Shown here: positions 8,375-19,397 of the stretch, in pieces
How positions within the stretch are numbered: position 1 is the first letter of the stretch
How the letters are laid out: each line of letters opens with the position of its first letter
Assembly: GCA_963707445.1 (NCBI GenBank)
Contig: CAVPPW010000032.1
Span: 1-64,000 of the forward strand
Direction of reading: 5' to 3'
From: JALORV01 sp963707445
GTDB lineage: Bacteria > Pseudomonadota > Gammaproteobacteria > Burkholderiales > Burkholderiaceae_F
Length of the DNA stretch: 64,000 bases
Program-made: the position numbers and the translations under genes
The notes under the pieces: generated by a model
Told to the model about the DNA's origin: nothing
What the model saw: only the letters and a program-made list of their open reading frames with translations
The model's database searches: none

Positions 8375-8674
8375 ATGCTGCACATCCTGAACAAGTCGCC
8401 GCTGGAGAAAGTCGACGCTCGACACCGTGCTGCGCCTGGCGAAATCCGGCGCGCTGCTGCTGATCGAGGACGCCGTCTACGCGGCCACGCGCGGCAACGC
8501 CGCCGAGCCGAAGGTGCGCGAGGCGATGACGAAACTGCAGGTCTACGCGCTCGATGCCTGATCTGCAGGCGCGCGGCATGGCCGATCGCCTGATCGATGG
8601 CGTCAGCCGCGGTCGACTACGAGGGCTTCGTCGACCTGGTCGTCGAACACCCCAACTGCCAGTCGTGGCTGTAA
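8375..8674 (+). CDS. dsrH: DsrH, sulfurtransferase subunit (TusB-like)
   Basis: Third subunit of DsrEFH, related to TusB. It reads MLHILNKSPLEK, then STLDTVLRLAKSG and VDYEGFVDLVVEHPN, ending CQSWL, after removing three single-base insertions (near 8411, 8549 and 8607). About 98 aa. Three slips in 300 bases make it one of the worst affected genes, yet all conserved blocks are present and in order, so gene decay is unlikely. Confidence 0.85.
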
Positions 8675-8734
8675 GGTCACGACTGTTACAACGAGATTCA
8701 TCACGCGCAATTGCGGACTAGCGAGGAGGCACTG

Positions 8735-9071
8735 ATGCCGACAATCGAAGCAGGCGGAAAGACGTTCGAAACCGACGAGGAAGGCTACCTCGTCAATCTG
8801 GCCGACTGGAACGAGGAGATCGCCAACGAGATCGCCAAGCAGGAAAGCATCGAGATGTCGCGACAACCACTGGGAGGTGGTCAATTTCCTGCGCAAGTAC
8901 TACGAGGAGTACCAGATCGCTCCGGCGGTCCGGGTGCTGACCAAGGCGATCGGCAAGACCCTCGGCGCGGAGAAGGGCAACAGCCAGTACCTGTACGAAC
9001 TGTTCCCGTACGGCCCGGCCAAGCAGGCGTGCAAGATCGCCGGTCTGCCGAAGCCGACCGGCTGCGTTTAG
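8735..9071 (+). CDS. dsrC: DsrC, sulfur-carrying partner of rDsr
   Basis: Carries a persulfide or trisulfide on its C-terminal arm between DsrEFH, DsrAB and DsrMK. The arm reads AKQACKIAGLPKPTGCV, with both functional cysteines: the penultimate CysA and CysB ten residues before it. The start MPTIEAGGKTFETDEEGYL follows a strong AGGAGG. One insertion near 8856 lies between ..IEMS and DNHWEVVNFL. About 111 aa. Compare the two other DsrC-family genes in this window, which lack one or both cysteines. Confidence 0.95.
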
Positions 9072-9129
9072 CGATTCAGGCGAAGCGGGCGCGGCTACGC
9101 GCGCTCCGCCGGGATCAGCAGGATCAGCT

Positions 9130-9868
9130 GTGTCTGCCGCCGGCATCGTCGTTCGCGCTTTTGTTCTATGTCGCCACCGCGGTGCTGGTCGGCGGCCTCG
9201 TGTGGCGTATCGCCGACTATGCGCGCACTCCGGCGCCGCTGAAGATTCCCACCACGCCGGCGCCGATCACGCGCGGCGGCGTGGCGCTGCGGATGGCGCG
9301 CGAAGTCATCTTCTTCGAGAGCCTGTTCAAGGGCAGCCTGTGGACGTGGCTGTTCGGTTGGCTGTTCCATGCCAGCCTCGCGCTGGTTCTGGCGCGGCAC
9401 CTGCGCTACTTCACTGAACCGGTGTGGGGCTGGGTCGTGCTGGTGCAGCCGCTCGGCATCCTGGCTGCCTTCGGCATGCTGGCGGGTCTCGCGGGACTGC
9501 TGGCGCGCCGGGTGCTGGTCGATCGTATCCGCTACATCTCGACGCCGTCGGACTACCTGATGCTGGTGCTGCTCGGGCTGATCGCGGCGTCCGGGCTGCT
9601 GATGAAGTACGTGGTCCGCACCGACGTGGTTGCGGTCAAGGCCTACTTTCTCGGGCTGATGCACCTTGACTGGCAGCCCCTGCCCGCCGATCCCGTCCTG
9701 TATGTGCACCTCGGCACTGGTCGCGGCACTGATGATCGTGTTTCCCGTACTCCAAGCTGCTGCATGCGCCCGGCGTGTTCTTCTCGCCGTCAGCGCAACC
9801 AGGTCGATAACCCGCGCGAGGCGCGCCACCTGGCGCCGTGGGCGGCGCGTGCTGACGACCGGAGCTGA
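9130..9868 (+). CDS. dsrM: DsrM, NarI-like membrane cytochrome b
   Basis: Inner-membrane haem b subunit of the DsrMKJOP complex, about 244 aa with five to six hydrophobic segments (ALLFYVATAVLVGGL, LVLLGLIAASGLL and others). RYFTEPVWGWV and HLGLM-type His residues are possible haem ligands. I take the GTG at 9130 as the start because the conserved region begins right after it; this needs one inserted base near 9145 to be ignored. Three further insertions near 9713, 9751 and 9791 precede the C-terminus RNQVDNPREARHLAPWAAR. Confidence 0.88.
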
Positions 9869-9871
9869 ACG

Positions 9872-11409
9872 ATGGCAGCCGAAGTCAAGGCACCACCGCC
9901 TGCGCGAATTCCCGTCGCCGCCGCCGATCCTCCCGGGCGCGATGGAGAAGTCGCGGCCGTACGTCGCCAGCGACAAGATCCAGCAGGCGATCGGCTTTCC
10001 CGGCGAGCTGACCGAAGGGTGGGAACAGCGCGCGATCGACGCACATGGGCGACGCTGCTCGGCAAGTACCGCTCGCTGAAGGTCTTCATCGATTCGTGCG
10101 TGCACTGCGGGGCGTGCTCGGACAAGTGCCACTACTACATCGGCACGCAGGACCCGAAGAACATGCCGGTGGCGCGCCAGGACCTGATGCGCAGCGTCTA
10201 CCGGCGCTACTTCACGCTGCCCGGCAAGCTGTTCCCGAAGCTCGTTGGCGCGCGCGATCTGACCAAGGAAGTGCTCGACGAGTGGTACACGTACTTCAAC
10301 CAGTGCTCGGAGTGCCGGCGCTGCTCGGTGTTCTGTCCGTACGGCATCGACACGGCCGAGGTGACGATGGCGGGACGCGAGATCCTCGACGCGCGTCGGC
10401 TACGGACAGAAGTACAGCGAACGAGATCATCGGCAAGGTGCACAGGATCGGCAACAACCTCGGGCCTGCCCGGCCCGGCGCTGGCCGACACGCTGACCGG
10501 GCTCGAAGAGGACATCAAGGAGGAAACCGGTGTCGACGTGCGCTTGCCGCTCGACGAGGCCGGCGCCGAGGTGCTGCTGGTCACGCCGTCGGCGGACTTC
10601 TTCGCCGAGCCGCACGTCGACAGCCTGATCGGGTACGCCAAGGTGTTTCACGCCGCCGGCATCCGCTGGACGCTGTCGTCGAAGGCTTCCGAGGCCGGCA
10701 ACTTCGGACTGTTCATCGGCAACTACGAGCAGTTGCGGGCAATCGCACTGCGCATTCGCGAGGCGGCGCTCGAACTCGGCGTCAAGCGCATCATCGTCGG
10801 CGAGTGCGGCCATGCGTGGCGCGTCGCCTACAGCTTCTGGAACACGCTGGTCGGCATCGGTGCCGGCGGCGAGGATCCGTTCGCGCGTGCAGCTGCAGAG
10901 CCAGCTCGACCTGCGTTACCGGCAGCCGATGCACATCTGCGAGTTCACCTGGGACCTGATCGAGCGTGGCGCGCTGAAGTTCGACAAGGAAGCCAACGAT
11001 CATCGCGTCGTCACGTTCCACGACTCGTGCAACGTGGCGCGCGGCTCGCGCATGGGCGATCACGCGGGCGGTCAGTTCGAGATCCCGCGCGCGATCATCC
11101 GCGCGGTGGCCAACAAGTACGTCGAGATGGCGCCTGACACGACGCACGAGAAGACCTTCTGCTGCGGTGGCGGCGGCGGGCTCCTGACCGACGAACTGCT
11201 CGATCTGCGCGTCAAGGGTGCGCTGCCGCGCATGGAGTCGCTGCGCAGCGGTGGCCGACGAGCACGGCGTGAACTTCATGGCGACGATCTGCGCCATCTG
11301 CAAGGCGCAGTTCACCAAGGTACTGCCGTACTACGGATTCAAGATGAACATGGTCGGTGGCGTGCACCAGCTGGTGAGCACGGCGATTCGCCTCGGCACG
11401 CCGCACTGA
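9872..11409 (+). CDS. dsrK: DsrK, HdrD-like iron-sulfur protein
   Basis: Cytoplasmic subunit of DsrMKJOP, proposed to react with DsrC. Two ferredoxin motifs are visible (CVHCGACSDKCHYY; CSECRRCSVFCPYG), followed by CCG-domain cysteines (DSCNVARGSR; FCCGGGGGLLTDE; TICAICKAQF) that bind a noncubane-type cluster in HdrB/HdrD relatives. About 509 aa after removing some eight single-base insertions, at roughly 9904, 10039, 10049, 10400, 10424, 10462, 10886 and 11244. The start is three bases after dsrM. Confidence 0.93.
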
Positions 11410-11431
11410 AACTCATGCATCGGAGAGCACG

Positions 11432-13404
11432 ATGTCGACAACCGCTGATACCACCACCACTCCGCTGACCTTCCGCCGCTACAAGGATGGCGACCACGAG
11501 TGGAAGGATCTGCACCAGAAGATCTTCAACGCCGACCACTCGCACAAGTGCCCGACCTACATCCAGTCGACGCCGCCGTGCCAGGGCAGCTGCCCGTCCG
11601 GCGAGGACATCCGCGGGTATCTGAACATCGTGCGCGGCATCGAGAAGCCGCCGGTGGGCAAGGATGGCAAGCCACGATGTCCTGGCAGGAGTACGCCTGG
11701 CGGCGGCTGACCGAAGCCAATCCGTTCCCGTCGATCATGGGCCGCGTCTGCCCGGCGCCGTGCGAGACCGGCTGCAACCGCAACGAGGTCGAGGATCACG
11801 TCGGCATCAACTCGGTCGAGCACTATCTCGGCGAGTGGGCGATCCAGAACAAGCTGAGGTTTTACGGCGCCCGAGCAGCGCACGGGCAAGAAGGTCGCGG
11901 TGATCGGCGGCGGGCCGGCCGGGCTGTCGTGCGCCTATCAGCTCGCACTCAAGGGCCATGAGGTCACGATCTTCGACGAGCGCGAGTACCTCGGCGGCAT
12001 GATGCGCTACGGCATCCCCGGCTTCCGCACGCCGCGCGAAGTGCTCGACGCCGAGATCCAGCGCATTCTCGATCTCGGCGTCAAGGCGCGACTGAAGTGC
12101 CGCGTCGGTACCGACGTGACGCTCGAGCAGTTGCGCCAGGATTTCGACGCGATCTTCCTCGGCATGGGGGCGCAGGCCGGCCGCGCGCTGCCGATCGCCG
12201 ATGCCGAGGCGTCGAACGTCGTCACCGCCACCTCGTTCCTGCGGGCGTTCAACGACGGGCGGCTGCGCCATGTCGGCAAGCGCGTCGTGGTCGTCGGCGG
12301 CGGCGACACGTCGATCGACGTCGCGACCGTGGCGCGGCGCCTCGGCCACATCGAGCACGCCAAGCCGACCGACTTCGAAGGCGCGATCGCCGGCCACATG
12401 GCGCACGATGTCGCGGAGATCTCGGTCAAGCAGGGCGCCGAGGTCACGCTGACGACGGTGTTCGCCGTCGACCGCATGCAGGCCAACAAGCACGAGGTCG
12501 AGCAGGCGCAGGCCGAAGGCATCGACATCCAGGGCAGCCTGGCGCCGGTGGGCATCGTGCGCGGACCCGATGGTCGCGCGACCGCGCTGCGACTGGCAGA
12601 GTGCGAGGCCAAGATGGTCGGCCCGCGGCTCGAGATCAAGGTCAAGGAAGGCACCGAACGCGACATCCCGGCCGACCTGATCGTCTCGGCGATCGGGCAG
12701 GCCGTCGACTTCACCGGACTCGAAGAGTTCGACAACGGCAAGGGCGCAGTCGGGGCGGACCGCAACTACCAGGTCAGCGGCAAGCCGGGCGTTTTCGCCG
12801 GCGGCGACGTGCTGCGGCCACATCTGCTGACCACCGCCATCGGCCACGGCGCGATTGCGGCCGAGGGCATCGACCGCTTCCTCGCCGACGAGGAACTCGA
12901 GAAGCGTCCGAAGATCGACGTGCACCAGTTCGACCTGATGCGCAAGTACGTCGAGAAGGGTGTCACGCTGCCCGATGTCAAGGAGCCGCTGCGCGGCACC
13001 GACAGCGCGCCGCGGCGCGGTCCACAATTTCGACAACCGCTCCGACCGCTACGTGATCCCGCACGGCGCGCTGTTCCTCGGGCACTTCGGATTCGCGTCG
13101 CGCAACAAACGGCGGTTTGTCACGCTGTCCAAGGAAACCGCGCTCGGCAACTTCGAGGAGCGGCTCGATGTCCTGGACGAGCAGCAGGCGGTGGCGGAGG
13201 CGAAGCGCTGCATGAGCTGCGGCCTGTGCTTCGAGTGCGACAACTGTGTCGTCTACTGTCCGCAGCTGGCGGTGAAGAAGGTGCCGAAGAAGGAAGCCGA
13301 CGACCGGCCGTTACGTCTTCACCGACTACGACCGCTGCGTCGGCTGCCACATCTGCGCCGACGTCTGCCCGACCGGTTACATCCAGATGGGCCTCGGGGA
13401 GTAG
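11432..13404 (+). CDS. dsrL: DsrL, NAD(P)H:acceptor iron-sulfur flavoprotein
   Basis: GltD-like flavoprotein thought to pass electrons between rDsrAB and NAD(P). About 655 aa after correction. N-terminal Fe-S cysteines lie in CQGSCPSGEDIRGYL and CPAPCETGCNRN, and the FAD fold at IGGGPAGLSCAY. A second nucleotide fold is at VVGGGDTSIDVA. C-terminal ferredoxin cysteines appear in CMSCGLCFECDNC and CVGCHICADVCPTG. Frame slips lie near 11668 (apparently one base missing), 11866, 13015 and 13315. With dsrEFH it marks an oxidising pathway, and its position between dsrK and dsrJ is the classical order. Confidence 0.94.
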
Positions 13405-13411
13405 CGGGTCG

Positions 13412-13832
13412 ATGGCGTGCGGCGCGTCCCATCGGCGTGCGGTGGCGCTTGCCGCCGGCATGGCCGTTGCGCTGCTTGCGCTCGCCGCGCCGTCCATGGC
13501 GCGTGCCGAAGGCTCGCGGGTGCCGCTGCCAAGCATCACCGTGGATCGCAGTACGAAGTGCGTGGCACCGCCCGACGTCATGCGCCGGACGCACATGGAG
13601 ATGCTGAAGCACCGGCGCGACAGGACCGTGCATCAGGGAGTCCGTGGCGGCGACGAAAGCCTGAACCGGTGCCTGTCGTGCCATGCCGACAAGACGACCG
13701 GCGCGGCGGTCGGGGCACCCGATGCCTTCTGTCAGTCCTGTCATGACTACGCCGGCGTCAAGCTCGACTGCTTCGAATGCCACCAGGGGCGCCCGGGCGC
13801 ACAGGCAAAGCTGCGCGAGGTCGCGGAAGTGA
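13412..13832 (+). CDS. dsrJ: DsrJ, periplasmic triheme cytochrome c
   Basis: Secreted electron-transfer subunit of DsrMKJOP, about 140 aa. A signal peptide (AVALAAGMAVALLALAAPSMARA) is followed by three haem c sites: CLSCHAD, CQSCHDY and CFECHQG. An unpaired Cys (STKCVAPPDVMRRTH) precedes them, matching the unusual ligand region of DsrJ. The visible frame has no stop. With one base removed in the final 30 bases it would end at the TGA at 13830-13832, which overlaps the GTG start of dsrO. The exact C-terminus is therefore uncertain. Confidence 0.88.
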
Positions 13833-14568
13833 ACGAGGCGCGACGCTCCGGTGACGCGTCGCGCGCTGCTGGCCGGCGCGGCGGCCGCGCTGGCGGGCGT
13901 CACGCTCGCGCCGGGCATCCGACTGATCGAGGTTGCGCAGGCCGCGCCCGAGCCCGGCAAGCCGGTGACCTCGAAAGTGCGCTGGGGCCTGCTGATCGAC
14001 GCGGATCGCTGCATCGAGGGCTGCAACGAGTGCGTGCTGGCCTGCAACCGCGAAAACGGCCTCGAGGGCGGCACCCGGCCGACCGACCCGCAGTGGATCC
14101 GCATCGTCGAGCTGAAGGATCGGCGCAGCGGGCGCAAGGCGAGGGCGCCGGTGATGTGCCAGCACTGCGCCAATCCGCCGTGCGTCGACGTCTGCCCGAC
14201 CGGCGCCAGCTTCAAGCGCGCCGACGGCATCGTGCTGGTCGATCGCCATACCTGCATCGGCTGCCGCTACTGCATGATGGCCTGCCCGTACAAGGCGCGC
14301 AGCTTCGTGCACGAGCCGCTGACGACAGCAGAAGCCCGAGGTACCGCGCGGCAAGGGTTGTGTCGAGTCCTGCAATCTGTGCGTGCACAAGATCGACCGC
14401 GGCGATGGTACGACCGCCTGCGCTGAGGCCTGCCCGACCCAGGCGATCGTCTTCGGCGACCTCAACGATCCGCAGTCGGCGATCTCGCGTCGCGTCGCCG
14501 AGGTCCGCACGACGCAGCTGCGCGCCGATCTCGGGCTGGACACCGGCGTGCGCTACACGGGGCTGTGA
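13829..14568 (+). CDS. dsrO: DsrO, periplasmic ferredoxin-like subunit
   Basis: Tat-exported iron-sulfur protein of DsrMKJOP, about 245 aa. RRSVTRRALLAGAAAALAG is the twin-arginine signal. Four ferredoxin cysteine groups follow: CIEGCNECVLAC, CQHCANPPCVDVC, CIGCRYCMMAC and CVESCNLC...CAEAC. The GTG at 13829 overlaps the dsrJ stop; one extra base just before 13851 and another near 14326 shift the frame. A GTG at 13851 is an alternative start. It ends in TGATG with dsrP. Confidence 0.9.
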
Positions 14569-15755
14569 TGTCGACCACCACGCTTCCCGATCGACAACCG
14601 CGAGCGCCGCTTCTGGCTGCTTGCCGCTGCCGGACTGCTGGTGCTCGCAGCGGGACTCGGTGCCGCCTACTACATGGAACACCACGGCCACGTCGTCACC
14701 GGCATGTCGAACGAGATCGTGTGGGGCACGCCGCACGTCTTTGCGATCTTCCTGATCGTCGCGGCCTCGGGCGTACTGAACGTGGCCTCGATCGGCAGCG
14801 TGTTCGGACAGGCCGCCTACAAACCGTGCGTCGCGCCTGTCGGGCGTGCTGAGCCTGGCGCTGCTGGCGGGCGGGCCTGATGGTGCTGATGCTCGACCTC
14901 GGCCGGCCCGAGCGGATGGTGGTCGCCGCCACGCACTACAACCTGACGTCGGTGTTCGCTTGGAACGTGCTGCTGTACTCGGGCATGTTCGCGGTGGTGT
15001 TCGTCTACCTGTGGATGCAGCTCGAGAAGCGGATGAACCGCTACGCCACGCGCGGCCGGGGTCGCGGTGCTGATCTGGCGCTTCGTGCTGACGACCGGCA
15101 CCGGCATGATCTTCGCTTTCCTGGTCGCGCGGCAGGCCTACGCCTCGGCCGTGCTGCCGCCGCTGTTCATCGTGATGTCGCTCGCCTGGGGCATGGCGGT
15201 GTTCCTGTTCTCGGTGCGGGCGGCCGTCTGGCGGACCGGCCGACGCCGAGCTGCTGCGACGCATGCGCAACCTGCTCGGGCTGCTGGTGGCGCTGGTGCT
15301 GTACTTCATGGCGGTCTACCACCTGACCAACCTGTACTTCGCGAAGCAGGCGGCGTTCGAGCGCTTCATCCTGTTCGATGGCGGCGTCTACCCGTGGCTC
15401 TTCTGGATCGGCTACGTGCTGCTCGGCAGCGTGGTGCCGCTGGTGCTCGTGTCGCGGCCGACGGGCACGCCGCGCACGCTGCGGCTCGCGGCCGTGCTGA
15501 CGATCGTCGGCGCGTTTTCGGCCCTGTACGTGTTCATCATCGGCGGGCAGGCCTTCCCGCTCGAGATCTTCCCCGGTTACGAGGTGACGAGCAGCTTCCG
15601 CGACGGCGCGATCGCGGCCTACGCGCCGAGCGTGTCCCGAGGTGCTGCTCGGGCTGGGCGGCGTGGCCGCTGCCTTCCTGATCACGGTGATCGGGATACA
15701 GTTGTTCGACATCGTGCCGGACCGCACGGCCGCGGCCGTCGGTGGCAGCGAATAG
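14568..15755 (+). CDS. dsrP: DsrP, NrfD-family membrane protein
   Basis: Polytopic quinone-interacting subunit of DsrMKJOP, about 393 aa with some ten hydrophobic segments (FWLLAAAGLLVLAAGLGAAY near the N-terminus; WLFWIGYVLLGSVVPLVLV later). Its ATG shares an A with the dsrO stop. Six inserted bases (about 14594, 14833, 14875, 15058, 15238 and 15637) interrupt it; removing them gives a continuous NrfD-type protein ending TAAAVGGSE. Confidence 0.9.
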
Positions 15756-15766
15756 CCGCCGGCCGC

Positions 15767-17183
15767 ATGTTTCGGCTGTATGTTTCCGCCGCTCACAAGT
15801 CGTCGGGCAAGACGACGGTAGCGATCGGACTCGCCGCGGCGCTGCGCGCTCGCGGGAATGATCGTCCAGCCCTTCAAGAAGGGCCCCGACTACATCGATC
15901 CGCTGTGGCTGGGCGCTGCCGCCGGCCGCAGCTGCTACAACCTCGACCCGTACCTGTCGTCGATGACCGAGATCGAGGCGTCGTTCGACCGCGTGTGCGC
16001 CGGTGCCGACGTGGCGCTGGTCGAGGGCAACAAGGGCCTGCACGACGGGCTGGCGCTCGATGGCAGCAACAGCAATGCGGCGCTGGCGGCGGCGCTCGAC
16101 GTTCCGGTGCTGCTGGTGCTGGATGCGCGCGGCATGACGCGCGGCGTCGCTCCGCTCGTCCTCGGCTTCCAGGCGTTCGACCGGTCGGTCCGCATCGCCG
16201 GCGTGATCCTGAACCGCGTCGGCGGTGCGCGCCACGAATCGAAGCTGCGCGCTGCGCTCGAGCACTACACCGACGTGCCGGTGTTCGGCGCGCTGCACGA
16301 GGATGCATCGTTCCGCATCGAGGAGAGGCACCTTGGGCTGCGGCCGGCGACGGAATCAGTTCAGTCCGGAGAACACATCCGGCACCTGGCGGACGCTGTT
16401 GCCGCCGCCGTCGACCTGGACGCGCTTCTCGCCGCCTTCGGTACGCCAGGCGCCGCTGCGCAGCCTGCACACGAAGTAGCGTCCTCGCGCAGCGAGGCTT
16501 CCCTGACCATCGGCATCGCCCGCGACCGCGCCTTCGGTTTCTACTACGCCGATGACCTGGACGCACTGCAAAGCGCTGGCGGAGAGTTGGTCTTCTTCGA
16601 TGCGTTGTCCGATGCCCGGCTGCCCGAGGTCGACGCGCTGTACCTCGGCGGCGGCTTTCCTGAGGTGCTTGCGGCTGAACTGTCCGCCAACCGGTCGATG
16701 CTCGCGTCGATCCGCGCCGCGGTGCAGGGCGGGCTGCCGACCTACGCGGAATGCGGCGGGCTGATGCTGCTGTCGCGTGCGATCGTCTGGAACAGGGTGT
16801 CGTATCCGATGGCCGGTGTGATCCCGGGCGATGTCGAGATGTGCGAGCGCCCGGTCGGACGCGGTTACGTCCACCTCGACGAGACAGCCGACATGCCGTG
16901 GCCGCGGCGCGCAGAGTCCACCGTCCGGGCGCACGAGTTTCATCACTCGAAACTGATCAACGTCGATCCGGGGCTGCGCTACGCGTACCGGGTCCGGCGC
17001 GGACACGGCGTCGACGGCGAGCGTGACGGCATCGTCATTCACAATGCGCTGGCGTCGTATGCGCATCTTCGGGGCACCGGCAGCAATGGCTGGCCGGCGC
17101 GCTTCGTCGACTTTGCGCGGGCTGTCGCGTCGGGGGCGCGGCACGCGTCCCACGCATCGATCGCAGGAGGCAGGTCCGGATGA
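15767..17183 (+). CDS. dsrN: DsrN, siro(haem) amidase related to cobyrinate a,c-diamide synthase
   Basis: Glutamine-dependent amidation of sirohaem to the siro(haem)amide used by DsrAB. About 471 aa. The P-loop-like N-terminus LYVSAAHKSSGKTTVAIGLA is followed by the CbiA-type FKKGPDYIDP. The C-terminal class I glutamine amidotransferase domain has GGGFPE and the nucleophile Cys in TYAECGGLMLL; a His lies in RAHEFHHSKL. One inserted base near 15858 breaks the frame after ALRARG. It overlaps dsrR by four bases. Confidence 0.92.
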
Positions 17184-17494
17184 TCGAAATCACGTCGACA
17201 GCAGCGGAGCGCATCAAGGCCGCCTTGCGCGAGGCGTCGGGCGAGGGGCTGTCGCTGCGCGTGGCAGCGCGCCGCGACACGCAGGGGCAGATCGAGTACG
17301 GCATGGGATTCGACGAGCGTCGTGACCAGGACGAGGAGGTCGTCACTGACGCCGGAATCACGTTGCTGGTGTCGCCGCCGTCGCTCGATGTGCTGAGCGA
17401 CACGGTGATCGACTTCGTCGAGATCGAACCGGGCGATCACCGGTTCGTCTTCTACCGGCGCGGGGACATTCCGTCGGAGTCCGGCGAAAGCTGA
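17180..17494 (+). CDS. dsrR: DsrR, A-type carrier-like protein without cluster cysteines
   Basis: 104 aa, IscA/ErpA fold: MIEITSTAAERIKAAL at the start, EVVTDAGITLLVSPPSLDVL in the middle. The three Fe-S cysteines of IscA are absent, and the protein has no cysteine at all. This is the hallmark of DsrR, which in Allochromatium affects dsr expression after transcription. The start overlaps dsrN (ATGA). Confidence 0.9.
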   Translation: MIEITSTAAERIKAALREASGEGLSLRVAARRDTQGQIEYGMGFDERRDQDEEVVTDAGITLLVSPPSLDVLSDTVIDFVEIEPGDHRFVFYRRGDIPSESGES

Positions 17495-17546
17495 ATAGCA
17501 AGGCACTGGACATCGGCACTCAACAACGAAAAGACAGGGGAGACAG

Positions 17547-18665
17547 ATGATGGAGGCGGGAATGAATCCGGCAACGATCGTCGTGCTCGGGGGCTTTTTG
17601 CTGGCGCTCGTGTTCGGCTTCGTGGCCAACCGGGCGAACTTCTGCACCATGGGCGCGATCTCCGATGTGTACAACATGGGCCACTGGGGGCGCATGCGCA
17701 TGTGGCTGCTGGCCATCGCGGTCGCCATCATCGGTGCCAGCCTGCTGCACGGCTTCGGCCTGGTCGATCTCGGCAAGTCGATATACCCACGGCCGCGGCT
17801 CGCGTGGCTGTCGACGATCGTCGGAGGGCTGCTGTTCGGCGTCGGAATGACGCTGGCCGGAGGTTGTGCCAACAAGAACCTGCTGCGGATCGGCAATGGC
17901 AGCATTCGCTCGATCGTCGTCTTTGTCTTCCTCGGCGTGGCCGCCTACATGACGATCAAGGGCCTGTTCGGCCAGTGGCGCGTCGCCTATCTCGACCGCT
18001 TCGCCCTCGATCTCGCGGCCTACGGCCTGCAGGGCCAGGATCTGCCGACGCTCGTTGCCAAGGCCACGGGGTTGTCCGCCAAGGCGGCGCTGGGCGCCGT
18101 GGCGGCGGCGATCGCGGGCGCACTGCTGGTGTTCGTCTTCATGGATGCGCGCTTTCGCGCCAATCTGACCCAAGTCGTGGCGGGCGTGATCATCGGCCTG
18201 GTCGTTACCGGCGGGTGGTACGTCAGCGGCCACCTCGGCTATGTCGAGAGCCAGGAACTGGAGATGGTGTTCGTCGCCACCAATACGCGGGCGGCGGAGT
18301 CGCTGAGTTTCGTGGCGCCGATCGCCTACACGATGGAACTGCTGATGCTGTGGACCGATGCGTCGCTGCGGGTCACGTTCGGGATCGCCTCGGCACTCGG
18401 CGTGATCGTCGGCTCGATGGCCTGGGCCCTCGCAAGCAAGCAGTTTCGTCTCGAAGGCTTCGTCTCCAGTGCCGACACGCGCGACCACATCGTCGGCGCC
18501 ATCCTGATGGGATTCGGCGGCGTCACCGCTCTTGGCTGCACGATAGGGCAGGGCATCACCGGCGTATCGACGCTCGCTGTCGGCTCGCTGCTGGCCATCG
18601 CCTCGATCGTTGCGGGGTCGGTGGCGACGATGAAGTACATGCTCTGGCGCGAAGAACGCGGCTGA
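17547..18665 (+). CDS. YeeE/YedE (TsuA-like) sulfur-compound transporter
   Basis: Integral membrane protein of 372 aa with about nine to ten hydrophobic segments. The family signatures carry conserved cysteines: ANRANFCTMGAISD near the N-terminus, GGCANKNL in the middle and GCTIGQGITG near the C-terminus. TsuA of this family imports thiosulfate, with the cysteines contacting the substrate. A good Shine-Dalgarno (GGGGAGA) precedes the ATG, which is 52 bases after dsrR, so it may be co-transcribed with dsr. The substrate here could be thiosulfate, polysulfide or another sulfur species. Confidence 0.88.
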   Translation: MMEAGMNPATIVVLGGFLLALVFGFVANRANFCTMGAISDVYNMGHWGRMRMWLLAIAVAIIGASLLHGFGLVDLGKSIYPRPRLAWLSTIVGGLLFGVGMTLAGGCANKNLLRIGNGSIRSIVVFVFLGVAAYMTIKGLFGQWRVAYLDRFALDLAAYGLQGQDLPTLVAKATGLSAKAALGAVAAAIAGALLVFVFMDARFRANLTQVVAGVIIGLVVTGGWYVSGHLGYVESQELEMVFVATNTRAAESLSFVAPIAYTMELLMLWTDASLRVTFGIASALGVIVGSMAWALASKQFRLEGFVSSADTRDHIVGAILMGFGGVTALGCTIGQGITGVSTLAVGSLLAIASIVAGSVATMKYMLWREERG

Positions 18666-18734
18666 AGCCGACCTGCGGCGCGCTGCGCTGACGCCGGGCG
18701 CTTCGGCGATCGTCGTTGATTCGCGAGGTGATCC

Positions 18735-19343
18735 ATGAATCAGTCAGTCGAGTTCTTCTCGCGTCAGTTTGAACGGCAGATCGCTGCTGCCGACTACCAG
18801 CTCAATCCCTTCGAGCGGCAGGTCCTGCCGCACCTGCGCGGTCGCGTGCTGGAGCTCGGGTGTGGCCTTGGCAACTTCTCGCTCGCCGCAGCGCGCGGCG
18901 GCCATACGGTCACGGCCATGGACGCGTGCGAGCATGCCGTGGCCGATCTGCAGCGCCGCGCGGCAGACGAGGTTCTCACACTGCAGGTGGAGCAGTGCGA
19001 GCTATCGGGCTGGCGAGCCAGCTCGACGTATGACGCGGTCGTCTCGATCGGCCTGCTGATGTTCTTCCCGTGCGCGGAAGCGGACCGGTTGCTGACGGAA
19101 CTGCAGCGCGCGACTGCAGCCGGCGGTGTCCTCGCCCTGAACGTCCTGATCGAGGGCACGACGTTCCTCGACATGTTCGAGCCCGGACACTATTGCCTGT
19201 TCGACGACAGCGCTCTGCTCGCCCGCTTTGCGTCCTGGCACCTGCTCGAGCATCAGGTACAGGACTTTGCCGCCGGCGCGGACCGGGTCAAGCGCTTCTC
19301 CACGGTTATTGCAGAGCGTCCGCCGGATAGAGAGGGAACATAG
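18735..19343 (+). CDS. Class I SAM-dependent methyltransferase
   Basis: 202 aa. Motif I is VLELGCGLGNFSLAAARGG at about residue 40, with the acidic ribose-binding residue in VTAMDACEHA and motif IV-like STYDAVVSIGLLMFF. It resembles small TehB/thiopurine-type methyltransferases, and the substrate is unknown. It is the last plus-strand gene before a hairpin terminator and follows the YedE transporter by 69 bases, so it could act on a sulfur or chalcogen compound, but that is only contextual. Confidence 0.8.
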   Translation: MNQSVEFFSRQFERQIAAADYQLNPFERQVLPHLRGRVLELGCGLGNFSLAAARGGHTVTAMDACEHAVADLQRRAADEVLTLQVEQCELSGWRASSTYDAVVSIGLLMFFPCAEADRLLTELQRATAAGGVLALNVLIEGTTFLDMFEPGHYCLFDDSALLARFASWHLLEHQVQDFAAGADRVKRFSTVIAERPPDREGT

Positions 19344-19353
19344 ACACCGCCAG

Positions 19354-19384
19354 GGGCAGGACAAGAGCCAACGCGGTCCTGCCC
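19354..19384. terminator. Bidirectional hairpin between convergent genes
   Basis: GGGCAGGAC (19354-19362) and GTCCTGCCC (19376-19384) form a perfect 9-bp stem with a 13-base loop. It lies in the 54-base gap between the methyltransferase gene and the response regulator gene, which face each other. There is no clear T-run. Confidence 0.6.
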
Positions 19385-19397
19385 GCAACGGAAGGCA

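Noticed and set aside
7434..15660. dsr genes as decaying pseudogenes
   Set aside because: All conserved motifs survive with single-base slips only and no substitutions in key residues; sequencing error explains this better.
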